A stretch of 64,000 nt of DNA from Bacteroidales bacterium (GTDB lineage Bacteria > Bacteroidota > Bacteroidia > Bacteroidales > JAADJA01), in contig JAGVPB010000014.1 of NCBI GenBank assembly GCA_020052415.1, positions 1 to 64,000 on the forward strand, read 5' to 3'. Every line of letters starts with the position of its first letter. The first letter of the stretch is position 1. A program made the position numbers and the translations under genes. Below, in pieces: positions 35,450-44,647 of the stretch. The notes beneath the pieces were generated by a model. The model had not been told where the DNA came from. It saw only the letters and a program-made list of their open reading frames with translations, and did no database searches.

Positions 35450-36088
35450 TTTATCGCCTATTTATGGCAGGATGGTTCCTCACTGCCATTCTATGTTGTA
35501 GCGAATGAAGGACTTTATTTTGTAACGGTAGTTGACGTACATGGTTGTATAGGTTCTGACTCGATTTATGTTGATTTCACCTACAAAACACTTGATCTTG
35601 GAAATGATACTACGATTTGTGAATTTGATACGCTTCTGTTGAATGCAGGTGATGGTTACGTTTCTTATCAATGGCAGGATGGATCGACGGATCAGTATTT
35701 ATTGGTGAGCGGGTCTGTTTATAGTGTCGGAGGACATGAATTTACTGTTACGGTTTTGGACACAAACAACTGCGAATACTCAGATACTATTTTTGTATTA
35801 ATATGTGAACATACTGGAATTGCAAAGACGGATGGCAAAAGCATCCTGCTTTATCCAAACCCGGCAGAAAACTATATTACCCTTAATTTAAGCAGATTTC
35901 AGGTTGAGATAAATTCGATCAAGATCTTTAATATTTTCGGGGAACAGGTGTACAGGGATGAAGGCGTACATGCTTTTCCCGAAAGCCTATACAGAATAAA
36001 AGTTGATAATTTAAATTTCGGGATTTATTTTTTGAAGATAGGAACCACACATAAAGAATATACCTTGAAATTACTGATAAAAGATTAG
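35450..36088 (+). CDS. T9SS cargo protein, C-terminal part (after in-frame TGA)
   Basis: This is the same frame as 35087-35449. It begins FIAYLWQDGSSLPFYVVAN, continues with a third DLGNDTTICEFDTLLLNAG...YQWQDGST repeat, and ends with a T9SS type A sorting domain (LLYPNPAENYITLNL ... LNFGIYFLKIG). No start codon with a signal peptide exists here; an internal TTG at 35639 is the first usable start. The sequence just before the stop (around 35430-35460) looks locally scrambled, so two small compensating indels are as likely as a point mutation. Confidence 0.6.
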   Translation, partial: FIAYLWQDGSSLPFYVVANEGLYFVTVVDVHGCIGSDSIYVDFTYKTLDLGNDTTICEFDTLLLNAGDGYVSYQWQDGSTDQYLLVSGSVYSVGGHEFTVTVLDTNNCEYSDTIFVLICEHTGIAKTDGKSILLYPNPAENYITLNLSRFQVEINSIKIFNIFGEQVYRDEGVHAFPESLYRIKVDNLNFGIYFLKIGTTHKEYTLKLLIKD

Positions 36089-36355
36089 CCTAACCCCGGG
36101 TATCTTACAGCCGCAGCTATGGCCTCTTCACCCCGATTCTTCTTACCTGGTCTTGTGTAATGGCGCGACTTATGGGTCTTCATGATCGTATTTTTTTTGC
36201 TTCACATATTGTGATCCCAAAGGTAATCCTGCGGAATGCCTTCGTGCCCGGCGATTAAAATCCAAATTACCCGGAATCAAAATATTATTCTTTTAATCAC
36301 CAGCCAATCAACAAAACCTAACGGGTTTCTTTCGGGTTGAAAGTATAAAAACCAC

Positions 36356-38308
36356 TTATTTCCGCCTGATCACTTTCATCACCTGATTGTTTATTCCGTC
36401 TGAAAGCTGAATAAAATATATGCCCGGCGTCAATGAGGATGCATCCCATTCATAGCTGTATTTTCCGGGTATCCTGTTATACCATAACCGGTTATGAACT
36501 TCTTTTCCGAATTGATTATAAATGTTTAGCGTGATATCACAAAAGGTCAGAATTTCACAGGTAATATTCACGGATTGGCTGAATGGGTTTGGATATGGAC
36601 TTTGGATTATAAGCTTACTTCCGGTAAAGTGATTTGGTATCTTTACAATCAGTTTCTGATTTGTGTAATAATTGAATGTACCATTATAATTTCCAAGCGT
36701 AAGATCAGGATCACCGTCTCCATCGAGATCGCACAACGCGGGAGTTGCATTTTGCCCTCCTGAAATCCCCTGAAGCAGTTCATTATTTTCAAACCAGTTA
36801 CCATCGTTATTCTCAAAATACTGAACCTCGTTGAATAAATCACCGGTAACCAGGTCATGATCACCGTCAAAATCAATATCTGCAAGAGAAGGAACACAAT
36901 TGGAACCGACATCTATGCCACTAAAAAACCCTGGAATGGTCACCCATAAAGGTGACAAAACCGAACCCTGGTTTTCAAGAAAAGTAAGAACACCGTTTTC
37001 ATTTCCGGCAACAATATCCAGGTCCCCGTCGCCATCCATATCCACCAGCCTGGGAGCCGACCAACTTCCCAGATTAACAGTTCCCAGCAGCGCAGGATCA
37101 AGAATAAAATCTGAACCGTTATTCAGATGACAGTATAAATTCCCGGACAAATCACCTACAATCGCATCCGGAAGTGAATCTCCGTTCACATCTCCAACAG
37201 TCACGGCGCTGTAAATCGAATGTTTCAGGGATACAAACGGTGCGCTGTTTTCGTTCCATGCAGGACCTGTTGGGGTTCCGGTATTTTCGTAATACTTAAT
37301 ATCACCTAATTGGCTGCCTGTAAACAAATCAAAGTCTCCATCATAATCATAATCGTGAAAGAAAGGATTACTGGCTGAACCTACATCCATCACCCCACCA
37401 AAAAGCGTTGCATTTACCTGCCAGACAGGAATTTCAGAAGTTCCGGTATTGACATAATAGTTTAAAGGACCGGAGTAAGTTCCAAAAACCAGGTCATACT
37501 TATCATCATCGTTCATATCCACCAGGTCAGGTGAGTTCCAGTAGGTCTCATTACCCAGGTTTTGAAATGGAACATCATCGGGTTGCCAATCAGGATTTTG
37601 GGGAGTTCCAAGATTCCGGTAGAAAATAAATCCGTGGTCGTCCCTGCCCGACAGAATATCCTGATCCAGGTCATTATCAATATCGCAGAAAACAGGATAA
37701 GCGTATAGTCCGACATCTCCAATTGTGATGATATTCTCCTCGCTGAACATTGCGACATAGACAGATCCTGAATTTGTATAAACCTTAATAATGCCGTTTT
37801 CACTAAATCCAACCACAAGGTCAGGATCGTCATCATCATCCACGTCAGCCAAATCGGGTACAGGATTGTAACCGGTAACCAAACCATCGAAAAACCCTTC
37901 AATCTTAACAAATTCAGGGTTATAAACATCCCCTATATTCGTAAAGAGGTTCAAACCCGTAAATCCTCCCGAAATAAAGTCCGGATCGCTGTCACCATCA
38001 ATATCGCAAAAAACACCCATCTCAGCATCAAGGGGCGAAACATCAGCAAAAATATCATCACCCGTCATAAAAGCCGGCGCTGAGGGTGTTCCTGAATTGA
38101 CCAAATAATAAGGCTGAGTACTGGTGTTCCCAATGATCATATCCGGATCACCGTCATTATCCAGGTCGGCAAAACGCGGCTGGGAAAACGTTAAACTTGG
38201 AATACCGCTCGGATTGAAAATACCGTCGTTCTGGACCCAGGGCTGGCCGGATACTGAGTTAATCAGAGCGACAATCAAAAGGCTCAGAAAAGAATAATTT
38301 TTGTTCAT
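36356..38308 (-). CDS. FG-GAP/VCBS-repeat secreted protein with T9SS sorting domain
   Basis: The ATG at 38308 is chosen because it starts the signal peptide (MNKNYSFLSLLIVALINSVSG); the frame is open to 38377 upstream, but that part is not signal-like. The mature protein of about 630 residues is a series of propeller blades each with a calcium loop: DLDNDGDPD, DIDGDSDPD, DVDDDDDPD, DIDNDLDQD, DMNDDDKYD, DYDYDGDFD, DVNGDSLPD, DMDGDGDLD, DIDFDGDHD, DLDGDGDPD. A T9SS type A domain (about the last 80 residues, PYPNPFSQSVNIT ... LTPGIYFIQL) ends it. It is probably a calcium-stabilised surface adhesin-like protein. No enzyme motif is seen. Confidence 0.85.
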   Translation of the reverse strand: MNKNYSFLSLLIVALINSVSGQPWVQNDGIFNPSGIPSLTFSQPRFADLDNDGDPDMIIGNTSTQPYYLVNSGTPSAPAFMTGDDIFADVSPLDAEMGVFCDIDGDSDPDFISGGFTGLNLFTNIGDVYNPEFVKIEGFFDGLVTGYNPVPDLADVDDDDDPDLVVGFSENGIIKVYTNSGSVYVAMFSEENIITIGDVGLYAYPVFCDIDNDLDQDILSGRDDHGFIFYRNLGTPQNPDWQPDDVPFQNLGNETYWNSPDLVDMNDDDKYDLVFGTYSGPLNYYVNTGTSEIPVWQVNATLFGGVMDVGSASNPFFHDYDYDGDFDLFTGSQLGDIKYYENTGTPTGPAWNENSAPFVSLKHSIYSAVTVGDVNGDSLPDAIVGDLSGNLYCHLNNGSDFILDPALLGTVNLGSWSAPRLVDMDGDGDLDIVAGNENGVLTFLENQGSVLSPLWVTIPGFFSGIDVGSNCVPSLADIDFDGDHDLVTGDLFNEVQYFENNDGNWFENNELLQGISGGQNATPALCDLDGDGDPDLTLGNYNGTFNYYTNQKLIVKIPNHFTGSKLIIQSPYPNPFSQSVNITCEILTFCDITLNIYNQFGKEVHNRLWYNRIPGKYSYEWDASSLTPGIYFIQLSDGINNQVMKVIRRK

Positions 38309-38411
38309 AATCATTAATTTTAAAATAAAAATAGTCAAAACTTTGGAACAACTACCTTTATTTATAAACTTATTCACAATAGTTTGTGGTAAAAAGGTAA
38401 AAAAAGAGTCA

Positions 38412-38440
38412 TTTGAAAGTTTGATTTTACCTTATTTTTG
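38412..38440 (+). promoter_or_regulatory. Promoter: TTTG-N17-TATTTTTG
   Basis: -33 TTTG lies at 38412-38415 and -7 TATTTTTG at 38433-38440, 25 bases before the L,D-transpeptidase start. Confidence 0.55.
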
Positions 38441-38465
38441 ACCGATAAAATTTTAATTTTTTTTA

Positions 38466-39212
38466 ATGAAGTTTCTGATCATCCTTTTTCCTTTATTGTT
38501 CCTCAATCCGGGTATGAATTCCCCATCCTTCAGGGAGGAGCAGATGGCTTTTACACGGGTGAGGGAAGCTTATGCCTGTAAAGAGAAAATCGTTATAAAA
38601 ACGCTTGCCGAACATTCACTTTCGCTCGACAGCCTGAGGATTTACCTGCGCGCTTTCAAGACCGAAAAGAAAATCGAGCTGTGGGCGAAAAATATTTCCG
38701 ATTCTGTCTTCGAACTGGTCAGGGAATTCCCGATCTGTGATATGTCGGGTGATGTCGGGCCGAAGCGGCGCTATCGCGACCTGCAGGTCCCGGAAGGATT
38801 TTACCACATCTCCGATCTTAATCCTTTCAGCAAATATTATTTGTCAATGCGGATCAACTATCCAAACGCATCCGACAGTATCAGAGGTGTTAAGGGTCAT
38901 TTGGGGAATTATATTTTCATTCATGGCGAATGCGTTTCATCAGGATGTATGGCTATAACCAATGACAGGATCAAGGAATTATTTGTCTGGAGTATTGAAG
39001 CCTACAACAGCGGACAGGAACAAATTGAAATAACCATCTACCCCGCCCGCCTGACCGATCCCATTTATTCCGTTTTAAGAACCCGGTACAGCAGGTACAA
39101 GGATGACCTCAGCTTATGGACTGACCTCAAAAAGAGTTATGATCTGTTTGAAAAAAACAAAGTACCTCCAACTGTAAAGTTCCTCCGTGACGGTACGCAT
39201 CAGGTGAACTGA
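38466..39212 (+). CDS. L,D-transpeptidase (YafK-like murein hydrolase/transpeptidase)
   Basis: The 248 residues carry a signal peptide and a YkuD-type catalytic domain of the YafK subgroup. Its active-site motif HGECVSSGCMAIT (153-165) has His153, Ser159 and the nucleophile Cys161. The upstream strand VPEGFYHISDLNP is also typical. Such enzymes make or cut 3-3 crosslinks, or release murein-bound proteins, in the periplasm. At 248 residues it matches E. coli YafK (246). It is the first of several cell-wall genes in this part of the window. Confidence 0.88.
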   Translation: MKFLIILFPLLFLNPGMNSPSFREEQMAFTRVREAYACKEKIVIKTLAEHSLSLDSLRIYLRAFKTEKKIELWAKNISDSVFELVREFPICDMSGDVGPKRRYRDLQVPEGFYHISDLNPFSKYYLSMRINYPNASDSIRGVKGHLGNYIFIHGECVSSGCMAITNDRIKELFVWSIEAYNSGQEQIEITIYPARLTDPIYSVLRTRYSRYKDDLSLWTDLKKSYDLFEKNKVPPTVKFLRDGTHQVN

Positions 39213-39357
39213 AGAGAGGGGCACAGGGAAATAGGGTGAAATACATAGAAATAAATGGAAATTGGCCGGAACAATCAGGCAATTGCATGCTGCCTATTGC
39301 CGACTGCAAACTGCCTTATATCAACAATTCAGCAAACTGACAATTCATCAATTTAAA

Positions 39358-41238
39358 TTATGTTGGCGGATGCAGTCGTTGAGTGAACCATTTTCGAACC
39401 GATTGCATGGTTTTTTGCTGATATGCAGATGCCTGACGCTTGCAGGTTGACCCTTCGACACTGTTTTCCGGTGCACCCCAGCGGATTTCAATACAGTCGT
39501 TCGGATTGTAAGCCATTTCAAAAGCATCTTTTCGAACAAGGATTTCAGCAAGGGTAAGTTCCTGAGTTGAACCATCAGAACGGGTATAGCTGATCGTAAG
39601 TTCCGAAACCCTTTTTTCAAGGAGAGATTGAAGTTTATTTTTAATGTCTTCCGTCGTGCTTTGCTTTGAGAGGTTATAATCGCCAGGATATTTGGCAACC
39701 CTGTCGGGGAAACCGAGCACCGCATCCATTGCAATCAGCAGCCTTAAATCGCGGTTTGGTGTCGAATAATCTTCCCACAATCCTCCTGTCTGAAAAATAC
39801 CGTTGGCATTGGACGGCATAGGGATCACCGTTCCCGGATGCGCTTTTAAATATACTTCACCATTCGCCACCGATTTTACCCGAACCAGTAACTGCTCATG
39901 TAGCGCCTGTATCAGGTTCAGTAAGGCAGCCTCGGGATCAAGTGGTTTCGGATTGATGATTAGATCCATGTTATGATAGAAAACCTCGCTCTCCATTTTC
40001 TGCTGCTGAAGCGAAAAGGGGACAAACCCGTTTGATCCATCTAAGGCTTCGTTTGTCGTCAGGCTTAATTTGCCGTTTTCAAATAAAATTGGACGGAAAG
40101 CTTTAAATCCTGGCTCTCCAACCACTTCAGAAGTGTTAAAAAGGAAATTCCCTTTCCAGAACCTTTTGATAGCAATTGTTTTATCAGGTTGAGCATCAAC
40201 AGCAAGCAACACTCCCGGATGATCTTTCGTCTGTGGCAACCAGCTAACTAAAATAAATGTATGACCGTAGGGATCGGCATAAACAGTTCCGGGACGAAGC
40301 GCTTCCTTTGTTAGAGAAACAGGATAATAATCCGAATTTTCATTGTCTAAAGAAGTCCGTGCCGTACCCGAATGGACACCATCCATCATCCTTCTTAAAA
40401 AAGAATTGAACGCCAGTACCGGATTCGTTTTGGAAGCTGCAGTTTCATTGGTGATCCATTGACCTGTTTGGGGATTACGGCCTACATAACCCCTGTCACA
40501 AATATGAAAACCGAACGGAAGCCCCAGTTTCCAGGCAAAATAAGCCCTCAGGAAAAAAGGATTGTCGGCACAGTCGGGTTCCATGATGACTTTGTTTTTG
40601 CTTTCAGGATCATCTTCTCCCAGGGAAAGGTAGTTGTAAAGGAAATTATGTTCCTTGTTCTGGGTTACTTCATGAAGTGCAGACCATGAAGTCTGTTCGT
40701 CACTTCCATGAAACAAAGCGCAGACCCAGGCGGAATAGATTGTCTCCATCCCGCTGTCCCAACTGCGTGTAGTCTTCCAAACTACTGCTTTCTGAGGAAT
40801 CTCCTGACGGGGAGCAATTTCAAATTCAAGATGACCGACCTCTTTATTTTCCAGGATTAGGGTAGCTTTATAAGTACCTTCAGAATTTCCGGCAAAATCA
40901 TCTATCCGCCAGCAAGGCAGTTCATTCCCGGTTTTATGACTCTGCGATTTCAAATTACCCGATGGACCGCTGAGGATGATTTTCGCCTTCCGGATATTCC
41001 TTCCTCCTGTGGCCAGAATGCGAAAACCTTCATTTGGCGCCGGATTTCCGGGTAAAATGAGAATGGCATTCACAGGATTGTAGTCATCCGGTGTTTCACC
41101 CTCAATGACAGCTTCGATTTTTTCGAGTAATGATGAACCCTGCTTCCCTGCCTGTTCACCTCCGCAGGAAGTTATGACTGCGAAAAACAAAGGAGCAATC
41201 ATACACCAAATCAGCAGATGGATAAATTTTTTAACCAT
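39358..41238 (-). CDS. Lipoprotein with possible Cys/His hydrolase site, family unrecognised
   Basis: This 626-residue protein has a lipoprotein signal (lipobox ITSC at residues 22-25). A short acidic linker and a beta-sandwich-like stretch (about 55-150) come first. The central region contains a conserved-looking Cys before a helix (PDCADNPFFLRAYFAWKLGLPFGFHICDRG) and, about 100 residues on, DPYGHTFILVSW, the Cys...His order of transglutaminase/NlpC-like papain folds. The C-terminal part has no recognised motif. It lies between an L,D-transpeptidase and a dipeptide-epimerase gene, which would suit a peptide- or murein-related hydrolase. This is inference; the family name is unknown to me. 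Confidence 0.55.
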   Translation of the reverse strand: MVKKFIHLLIWCMIAPLFFAVITSCGGEQAGKQGSSLLEKIEAVIEGETPDDYNPVNAILILPGNPAPNEGFRILATGGRNIRKAKIILSGPSGNLKSQSHKTGNELPCWRIDDFAGNSEGTYKATLILENKEVGHLEFEIAPRQEIPQKAVVWKTTRSWDSGMETIYSAWVCALFHGSDEQTSWSALHEVTQNKEHNFLYNYLSLGEDDPESKNKVIMEPDCADNPFFLRAYFAWKLGLPFGFHICDRGYVGRNPQTGQWITNETAASKTNPVLAFNSFLRRMMDGVHSGTARTSLDNENSDYYPVSLTKEALRPGTVYADPYGHTFILVSWLPQTKDHPGVLLAVDAQPDKTIAIKRFWKGNFLFNTSEVVGEPGFKAFRPILFENGKLSLTTNEALDGSNGFVPFSLQQQKMESEVFYHNMDLIINPKPLDPEAALLNLIQALHEQLLVRVKSVANGEVYLKAHPGTVIPMPSNANGIFQTGGLWEDYSTPNRDLRLLIAMDAVLGFPDRVAKYPGDYNLSKQSTTEDIKNKLQSLLEKRVSELTISYTRSDGSTQELTLAEILVRKDAFEMAYNPNDCIEIRWGAPENSVEGSTCKRQASAYQQKTMQSVRKWFTQRLHPPT

Positions 41239-41258
41239 GGCTTGAGGGCTTCATTTTA

Positions 41259-41411
41259 GAGTCTGCCCTGAAAAAGTGATTTTTTGCCACAAAGGCTCCA
41301 AAGCACAAAGAAACACCAAGATATTTGGTTGAATTTCACCCTCTTTGTGAAACTTTGAGGTTTCTTTTTTTAGTGGCATTTTTCTTTTATTTAATTTTTT
41401 GAAGTGGACTC
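41259..41411. repeat. MITE-like inverted repeat, family 1 (copy with CCACAAAGG interior)
   Basis: The outer arms are GAGTCTGCCCTGAAAAAGTG and the complementary TTTTTTGAAGTGGACTC (ending 41411). The inner arms are GCCACAAAGGCTCCAAAGCA and, inverted, CTTTGTGAAACTTTGAGG ... AGTGGC. It sits between two minus-strand genes. Confidence 0.6.
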
Positions 41412-41421
41412 ATATTTTATC

Positions 41422-42570
41422 CTAAAAAACATTTTTCAATAATTTCACCCCGATTCCCGGTTGGTCAATCAGCGCTACTTTACCATCAATAATCTGCATC
41501 CCTGAAAACGGATCGTTTGAAATAAGCAGGTTCCCATCAAGGTCGGCCCAGTCTGCTTTGGGAGCTAAATGCGCTGCAGCCGATATGCCACAGGAGGTTT
41601 CTGTCATGCAACCAATCATCACCTTCATATCCAGGGAACGGGCCAGTGTCAGCATTTGGTGAGCTTCGCGCATCCCGGTGCATTTCATCAACTTTATGTT
41701 GATGCCGTGGTAAACTCCGTGGGCTTTCATTACATCGGGCAACCGCTGAAGCGATTCATCTGCAATCGTTGGCAGCGGACTGTTTTGCGTGAGCCATACC
41801 ATATCTTCGATGGCTTTTTTTGGCATGGGCTGCTCAACGAGAACGACCCCGTTCTCCTTCAGCCAGTGGATCATTTCAAGCGCCATCACTCGATCGGTCC
41901 AGCCCTGGTTCACATCAACACATAGCGGCTTATCAGTTACCGAGCGGATGGTTTCAATCATCTGACGGTCGGTTGCCTGTCCGAGTTTCACCTTTAATAT
42001 CTTGTAGGGAGCAGCTTCGGCAACTTTTTGCCTGACTACTTCGGGCGTATCAATACCGATGGTAAACGAAGTATTAGGCGTATCCGACGGATCGAAACCC
42101 CAGATTTTATACCACGGCTGTTTCATCAGCTTACCGACCAGGTCGTGGAGGGCAATATCTACGGAGGCTTTTGCGGCGGTATTACCAGGCATCATTGAAT
42201 CCACATACTGAAGAATATCATCCATCTGAAACGGATCGTTGAACTGTCCCAAATTGAGCGATGAAAGAAATTGAGTTGCGGTTTCAATGCTTTCTCCCAG
42301 GTAAGGTGGCATCGAAGCTTCGCCATATCCCACCACTCCATCAATTTCAAGTCGAGTCAGCACATCAGGTGTCGTTTTCCGCGAACTGTTTGCAAGAGTA
42401 AAAACATGCTGCAGTTGAAGTTCGTAAGACAAAAAACTTAGTGATAATCCTTTTTTCGAAGAAGGAATAACCTTATACCCGGAGGTTGCAAACAACATTT
42501 CCATTCCGGTAATCCCGGACAAGGCTAACAATCCTGCGGTTCGTAAGAAATTGCGGCGGTCGGTCTTCAT
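41422..42570 (-). CDS. Dipeptide epimerase (enolase superfamily), Tat-exported
   Basis: The start is taken at the ATG at 42570 (MKTDRRNFLRTAGLLAL), a twin-arginine signal; the 26 residues upstream are encoded by a repeat. The mature protein is a muconate-lactonizing-subgroup enolase-superfamily enzyme of the L-Ala-D/L-Glu epimerase type. It has GYGEASMPPYLGE, the KVKLG strand (catalytic Lys), metal ligands in VDVNQGW, VEQP and ADES, the second Lys in NIKLMKCTG and a CGI.AAAHLA segment. It interconverts dipeptides such as L-Ala-D-Glu during murein peptide use. The Tat signal places it outside the cytoplasm, and an NlpC/P60 peptidase gene is next upstream. Confidence 0.88.
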   Translation of the reverse strand: MKTDRRNFLRTAGLLALSGITGMEMLFATSGYKVIPSSKKGLSLSFLSYELQLQHVFTLANSSRKTTPDVLTRLEIDGVVGYGEASMPPYLGESIETATQFLSSLNLGQFNDPFQMDDILQYVDSMMPGNTAAKASVDIALHDLVGKLMKQPWYKIWGFDPSDTPNTSFTIGIDTPEVVRQKVAEAAPYKILKVKLGQATDRQMIETIRSVTDKPLCVDVNQGWTDRVMALEMIHWLKENGVVLVEQPMPKKAIEDMVWLTQNSPLPTIADESLQRLPDVMKAHGVYHGINIKLMKCTGMREAHQMLTLARSLDMKVMIGCMTETSCGISAAAHLAPKADWADLDGNLLISNDPFSGMQIIDGKVALIDQPGIGVKLLKNVF

Positions 42571-42587
42571 ATTTGCAAGTTTAATTT

Positions 42588-42763
42588 TGAATTCGCCCCG
42601 AAAAGTGATTTTGAACCACACCTGTCTGCCGACAAGGCAGGTTGACACAAATAATCAAAGGAATTCACATAGGTTTTTGCTTCATAATCAACTATGTGAA
42701 TATCTATGTGTCCTATGATCCTATGTGGTAAAGTCATTTTTGATTACTTTTAGCAGAGGAATC
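42588..42763. repeat. MITE-like inverted repeat, family 1 (copy 2)
   Basis: The outer arms are GAATTCGCCCCGAAAAGTGA (from about 42589) and TGATTACTTTTAGCAGAGGA. The inner section (GGAATTCACATAGGTTTTTG, CTTCATAATCAACTATGTGA, CCTATGATCCTATGTGG) matches the copy at 18589-18736 almost base for base. A short extra CCTGTCTGCCGACAAGGCAGG hairpin-like insert (42621-42641) breaks the left arm. Confidence 0.65.
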
Positions 42764-43955
42764 AATATTGAAGAATATACCATGGATGATCCTTCACCCT
42801 GACAATACCTTCAGTATTCATTGAATGCAGGATTCTGCGGACTGCTACTGTTTTTCTTGCCGGCATGTAACCCGGATCGCCCGGAACAATGCTATTGATG
42901 CGAACCATGCCTGAAGAATGGATGAAATTTCCGTTGCCCAGATAAATGCCCATGTGGGTGATATGCTGGGATGAACTCCCGAAAAAGAGCAGGTCGCCGG
43001 GTTGCAGGTTGCTTATGTTACTGAAGTCAACCGGTTCGCCATACCTGGCTTGCTGCGAAGCATCGCGGGCGAGGATAATTCCCTGTGTGTAAAAAACAAG
43101 CTTCACAAAACCCGAGCAATCGCTCGCCTTACTTGAAGCTCCTCCCCACAAATAAGGAGAACCCATCATTTTCATGGCAACCGACAAGGCAGACTGAATT
43201 TTTGGTTCGGAATTAATCCAGGCATCAAAAGAAATACAGTCGGCTTTCTTAACATATCCACTGCGTCCGTCGGGAATCCTTATTTTCAAATATCCTCTGA
43301 CGGATGATTCAATCTCGAAAAGATCACCAAGAACTATATCGGAAATTACTTCGCCCTTTTTGTGAGGTTGGTTATAAACAAAGCCGGACATGCGGTTATA
43401 AAAATAGCGGTTCGATTCCATCCAGCGATCCAGTTCTTTTTGTGTGACCGGTTGCAAACCGCTGGTATCCATCCAGCCGATATAATATTCGGGGGTTTGA
43501 ACAAGGTACCATTTATCCACATAATCCAGAATTTTCATCGGGGTTCCCATCATTACCTGCGAAACCAGCTCGGAAGCATCCTTAGGCAGAATGCGAATAT
43601 TCGATACCGACAACTTTGCCAAAGCCCAGGTTTTATCACCCAGCGAAGAATCGGGTAAAAGCCTTATGGAATCAATGAATGAGACCTTCTGATCGGTCAG
43701 GAACCGTATGATCTGCTTCTTAGCTTCCGGCAGGTCGGTTTTTCCAGAAACAACAACCACAGTATCAAGCGTATCTTTTAATTCAATTTCGAGAATTGCC
43801 ACCCTCTTATCGGGCACAAGCTGTTTTTGCAGCAATTGCATCTCCTGTGACAGGGCTTTATAGGACAAGGTTTGAGCCATTCCAAATGTCCATGCACAAA
43901 GCAACAGAAACAGGAAGCTTGTTTTTTTGTGAGAAAACTTCATTACCGCATTCAT
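42762..43955 (-). CDS. NlpC/P60 cell-wall endopeptidase with SH3-like domains
   Basis: This is an exported murein peptidase cutting gamma-D-Glu-diaminopimelate bonds. It has a signal peptide (ending FGMAQ) and two bacterial SH3-like domains (about 110-170 and 195-240). The NlpC/P60 domain (about 255-375) carries YLWGGASSKASDCSGFVKL (catalytic Cys about 280), HITHMGIYLGNG (His about 334) and a polar third residue in FIHSSG. The TTG at 43967 is rejected as a start because it lies in the -7 box TACTTTTG (43965-43972), so transcription begins near the ATG at 43955; the ATG at 43943 is the alternative. Confidence 0.88.
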   Translation of the reverse strand: MNAVMKFSHKKTSFLFLLLCAWTFGMAQTLSYKALSQEMQLLQKQLVPDKRVAILEIELKDTLDTVVVVSGKTDLPEAKKQIIRFLTDQKVSFIDSIRLLPDSSLGDKTWALAKLSVSNIRILPKDASELVSQVMMGTPMKILDYVDKWYLVQTPEYYIGWMDTSGLQPVTQKELDRWMESNRYFYNRMSGFVYNQPHKKGEVISDIVLGDLFEIESSVRGYLKIRIPDGRSGYVKKADCISFDAWINSEPKIQSALSVAMKMMGSPYLWGGASSKASDCSGFVKLVFYTQGIILARDASQQARYGEPVDFSNISNLQPGDLLFFGSSSQHITHMGIYLGNGNFIHSSGMVRINSIVPGDPGYMPARKTVAVRRILHSMNTEGIVRVKDHPWYILQY

Positions 43956-43964
43956 ATCGAACCG

Positions 43965-43972
43965 CAAAAGTA
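43965..43972 (-). promoter_or_regulatory. -7 box TACTTTTG of the NlpC/P60 gene
   Basis: This is an exact TAnnTTTG on the minus strand, ending 9 bases before the ATG at 43955. The expected transcription start is almost at the start codon. Confidence 0.5.
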
Positions 43973-44200
43973 TGGAGATAGTTTGAAACTAAGGATTATT
44001 TCAAAACATCATTTTTGCAAATCCGGTAACAGTACGCCGTATTCCGTAAATACACAGGATAAGGAACCTCTGGGATATTTTTTGGAAGAGGCTGCCTCAA
44101 AAGTAAAAAATATAGAAAGTCGCCACTAAAACATCAAAGCACTAAAAATCACAAAAAATACATTATCATTACTTCAATTTGCTTCTTTTTATGGCAATGG

Positions 44201-44236
44201 GCTCTATCACGAACTCTATCACCAGCTCTATCACGT
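44201..44236. repeat. 12-bp tandem repeat, three units
   Basis: Three units of the type RCTCTATCACSN lie head to tail (GCTCTATCACGA, ACTCTATCACCA, GCTCTATCACGT). No function is evident. Confidence 0.55.
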
Positions 44237-44427
44237 CCTCCTGTGAAATTAACTACTTCGGATACTTTATATGTAATTCTGACACTGATGAAATGTTAAA
44301 AATTTCACATTGTATTTAATATATAATTGCCTCAATTTCAGCACCTAAATCTCAATTAGTGAATATATCTTTAATTCTATATTTGATATCACCAGTTTTT
44401 CCACACTTTTTTTCACTTATCCGTTTA

Positions 44428-44647
44428 AAGCCGATCGCTTTTTAAAACACTCGATAACATGGCTACACCCTGCTCTGTATAAGTAAATGGCTTGTATTTG
44501 CTTTACATACCTCTCCCCGTTTGGAAGATCACAGATTGTGATGTTAAAGGATCATTCAATTACTTTTAAACCCCGAACCTGATAAATCTTATTCATCAAT
44601 ACCTCATCTGGAATTTTTATCGGAATATTATTTTTGATTTTTGCCAT
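44428..44647 (-). pseudogene. ORF6N-domain gene remnant (phage-type)
   Basis: The frame from the ATG at 44647 reads MAKIKNNIPIKIPDEVLMNK then IYQVRGLKVI and stops at 44552, matching the start of ORF6N proteins (...IxNKIYxIRGxKVM). Shortly after, the same strand reads SQSVIFQTGRGM, a stop, then SKYKPFTYTEQGVAMLSSVL and KSDRL, the hallmark 'P(Y/F).FTEQGVAMLSSVL.S.R' of the same domain. The middle (DRDLAxLYGV ... region) is deleted and two stops interrupt the rest. ORF6N is a DNA-binding domain of phage and mobile-element proteins. It is close to tRNA-Glu, a common integration site. Confidence 0.7.

Noticed and set aside
23014-36088. TGA recoding as an explanation for the two in-frame TGA codons
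   Set aside because: TGA is used as a true stop elsewhere in the window, e.g. right after the sorting domain at 32877-32879 and at 20827-20829, so recoding is unlikely.
36085-36183. Minus-strand 32-residue frame starting MKTHKSRHYTRPGKKNRGEE
   Set aside because: Short, with no promoter or recognised family, and its end overlaps the sorting-domain gene; support is insufficient.
42571-42648. Longer epimerase N-terminus (26 extra residues)
   Set aside because: These codons lie in the end of a repeat element, and the Tat signal begins at 42570.
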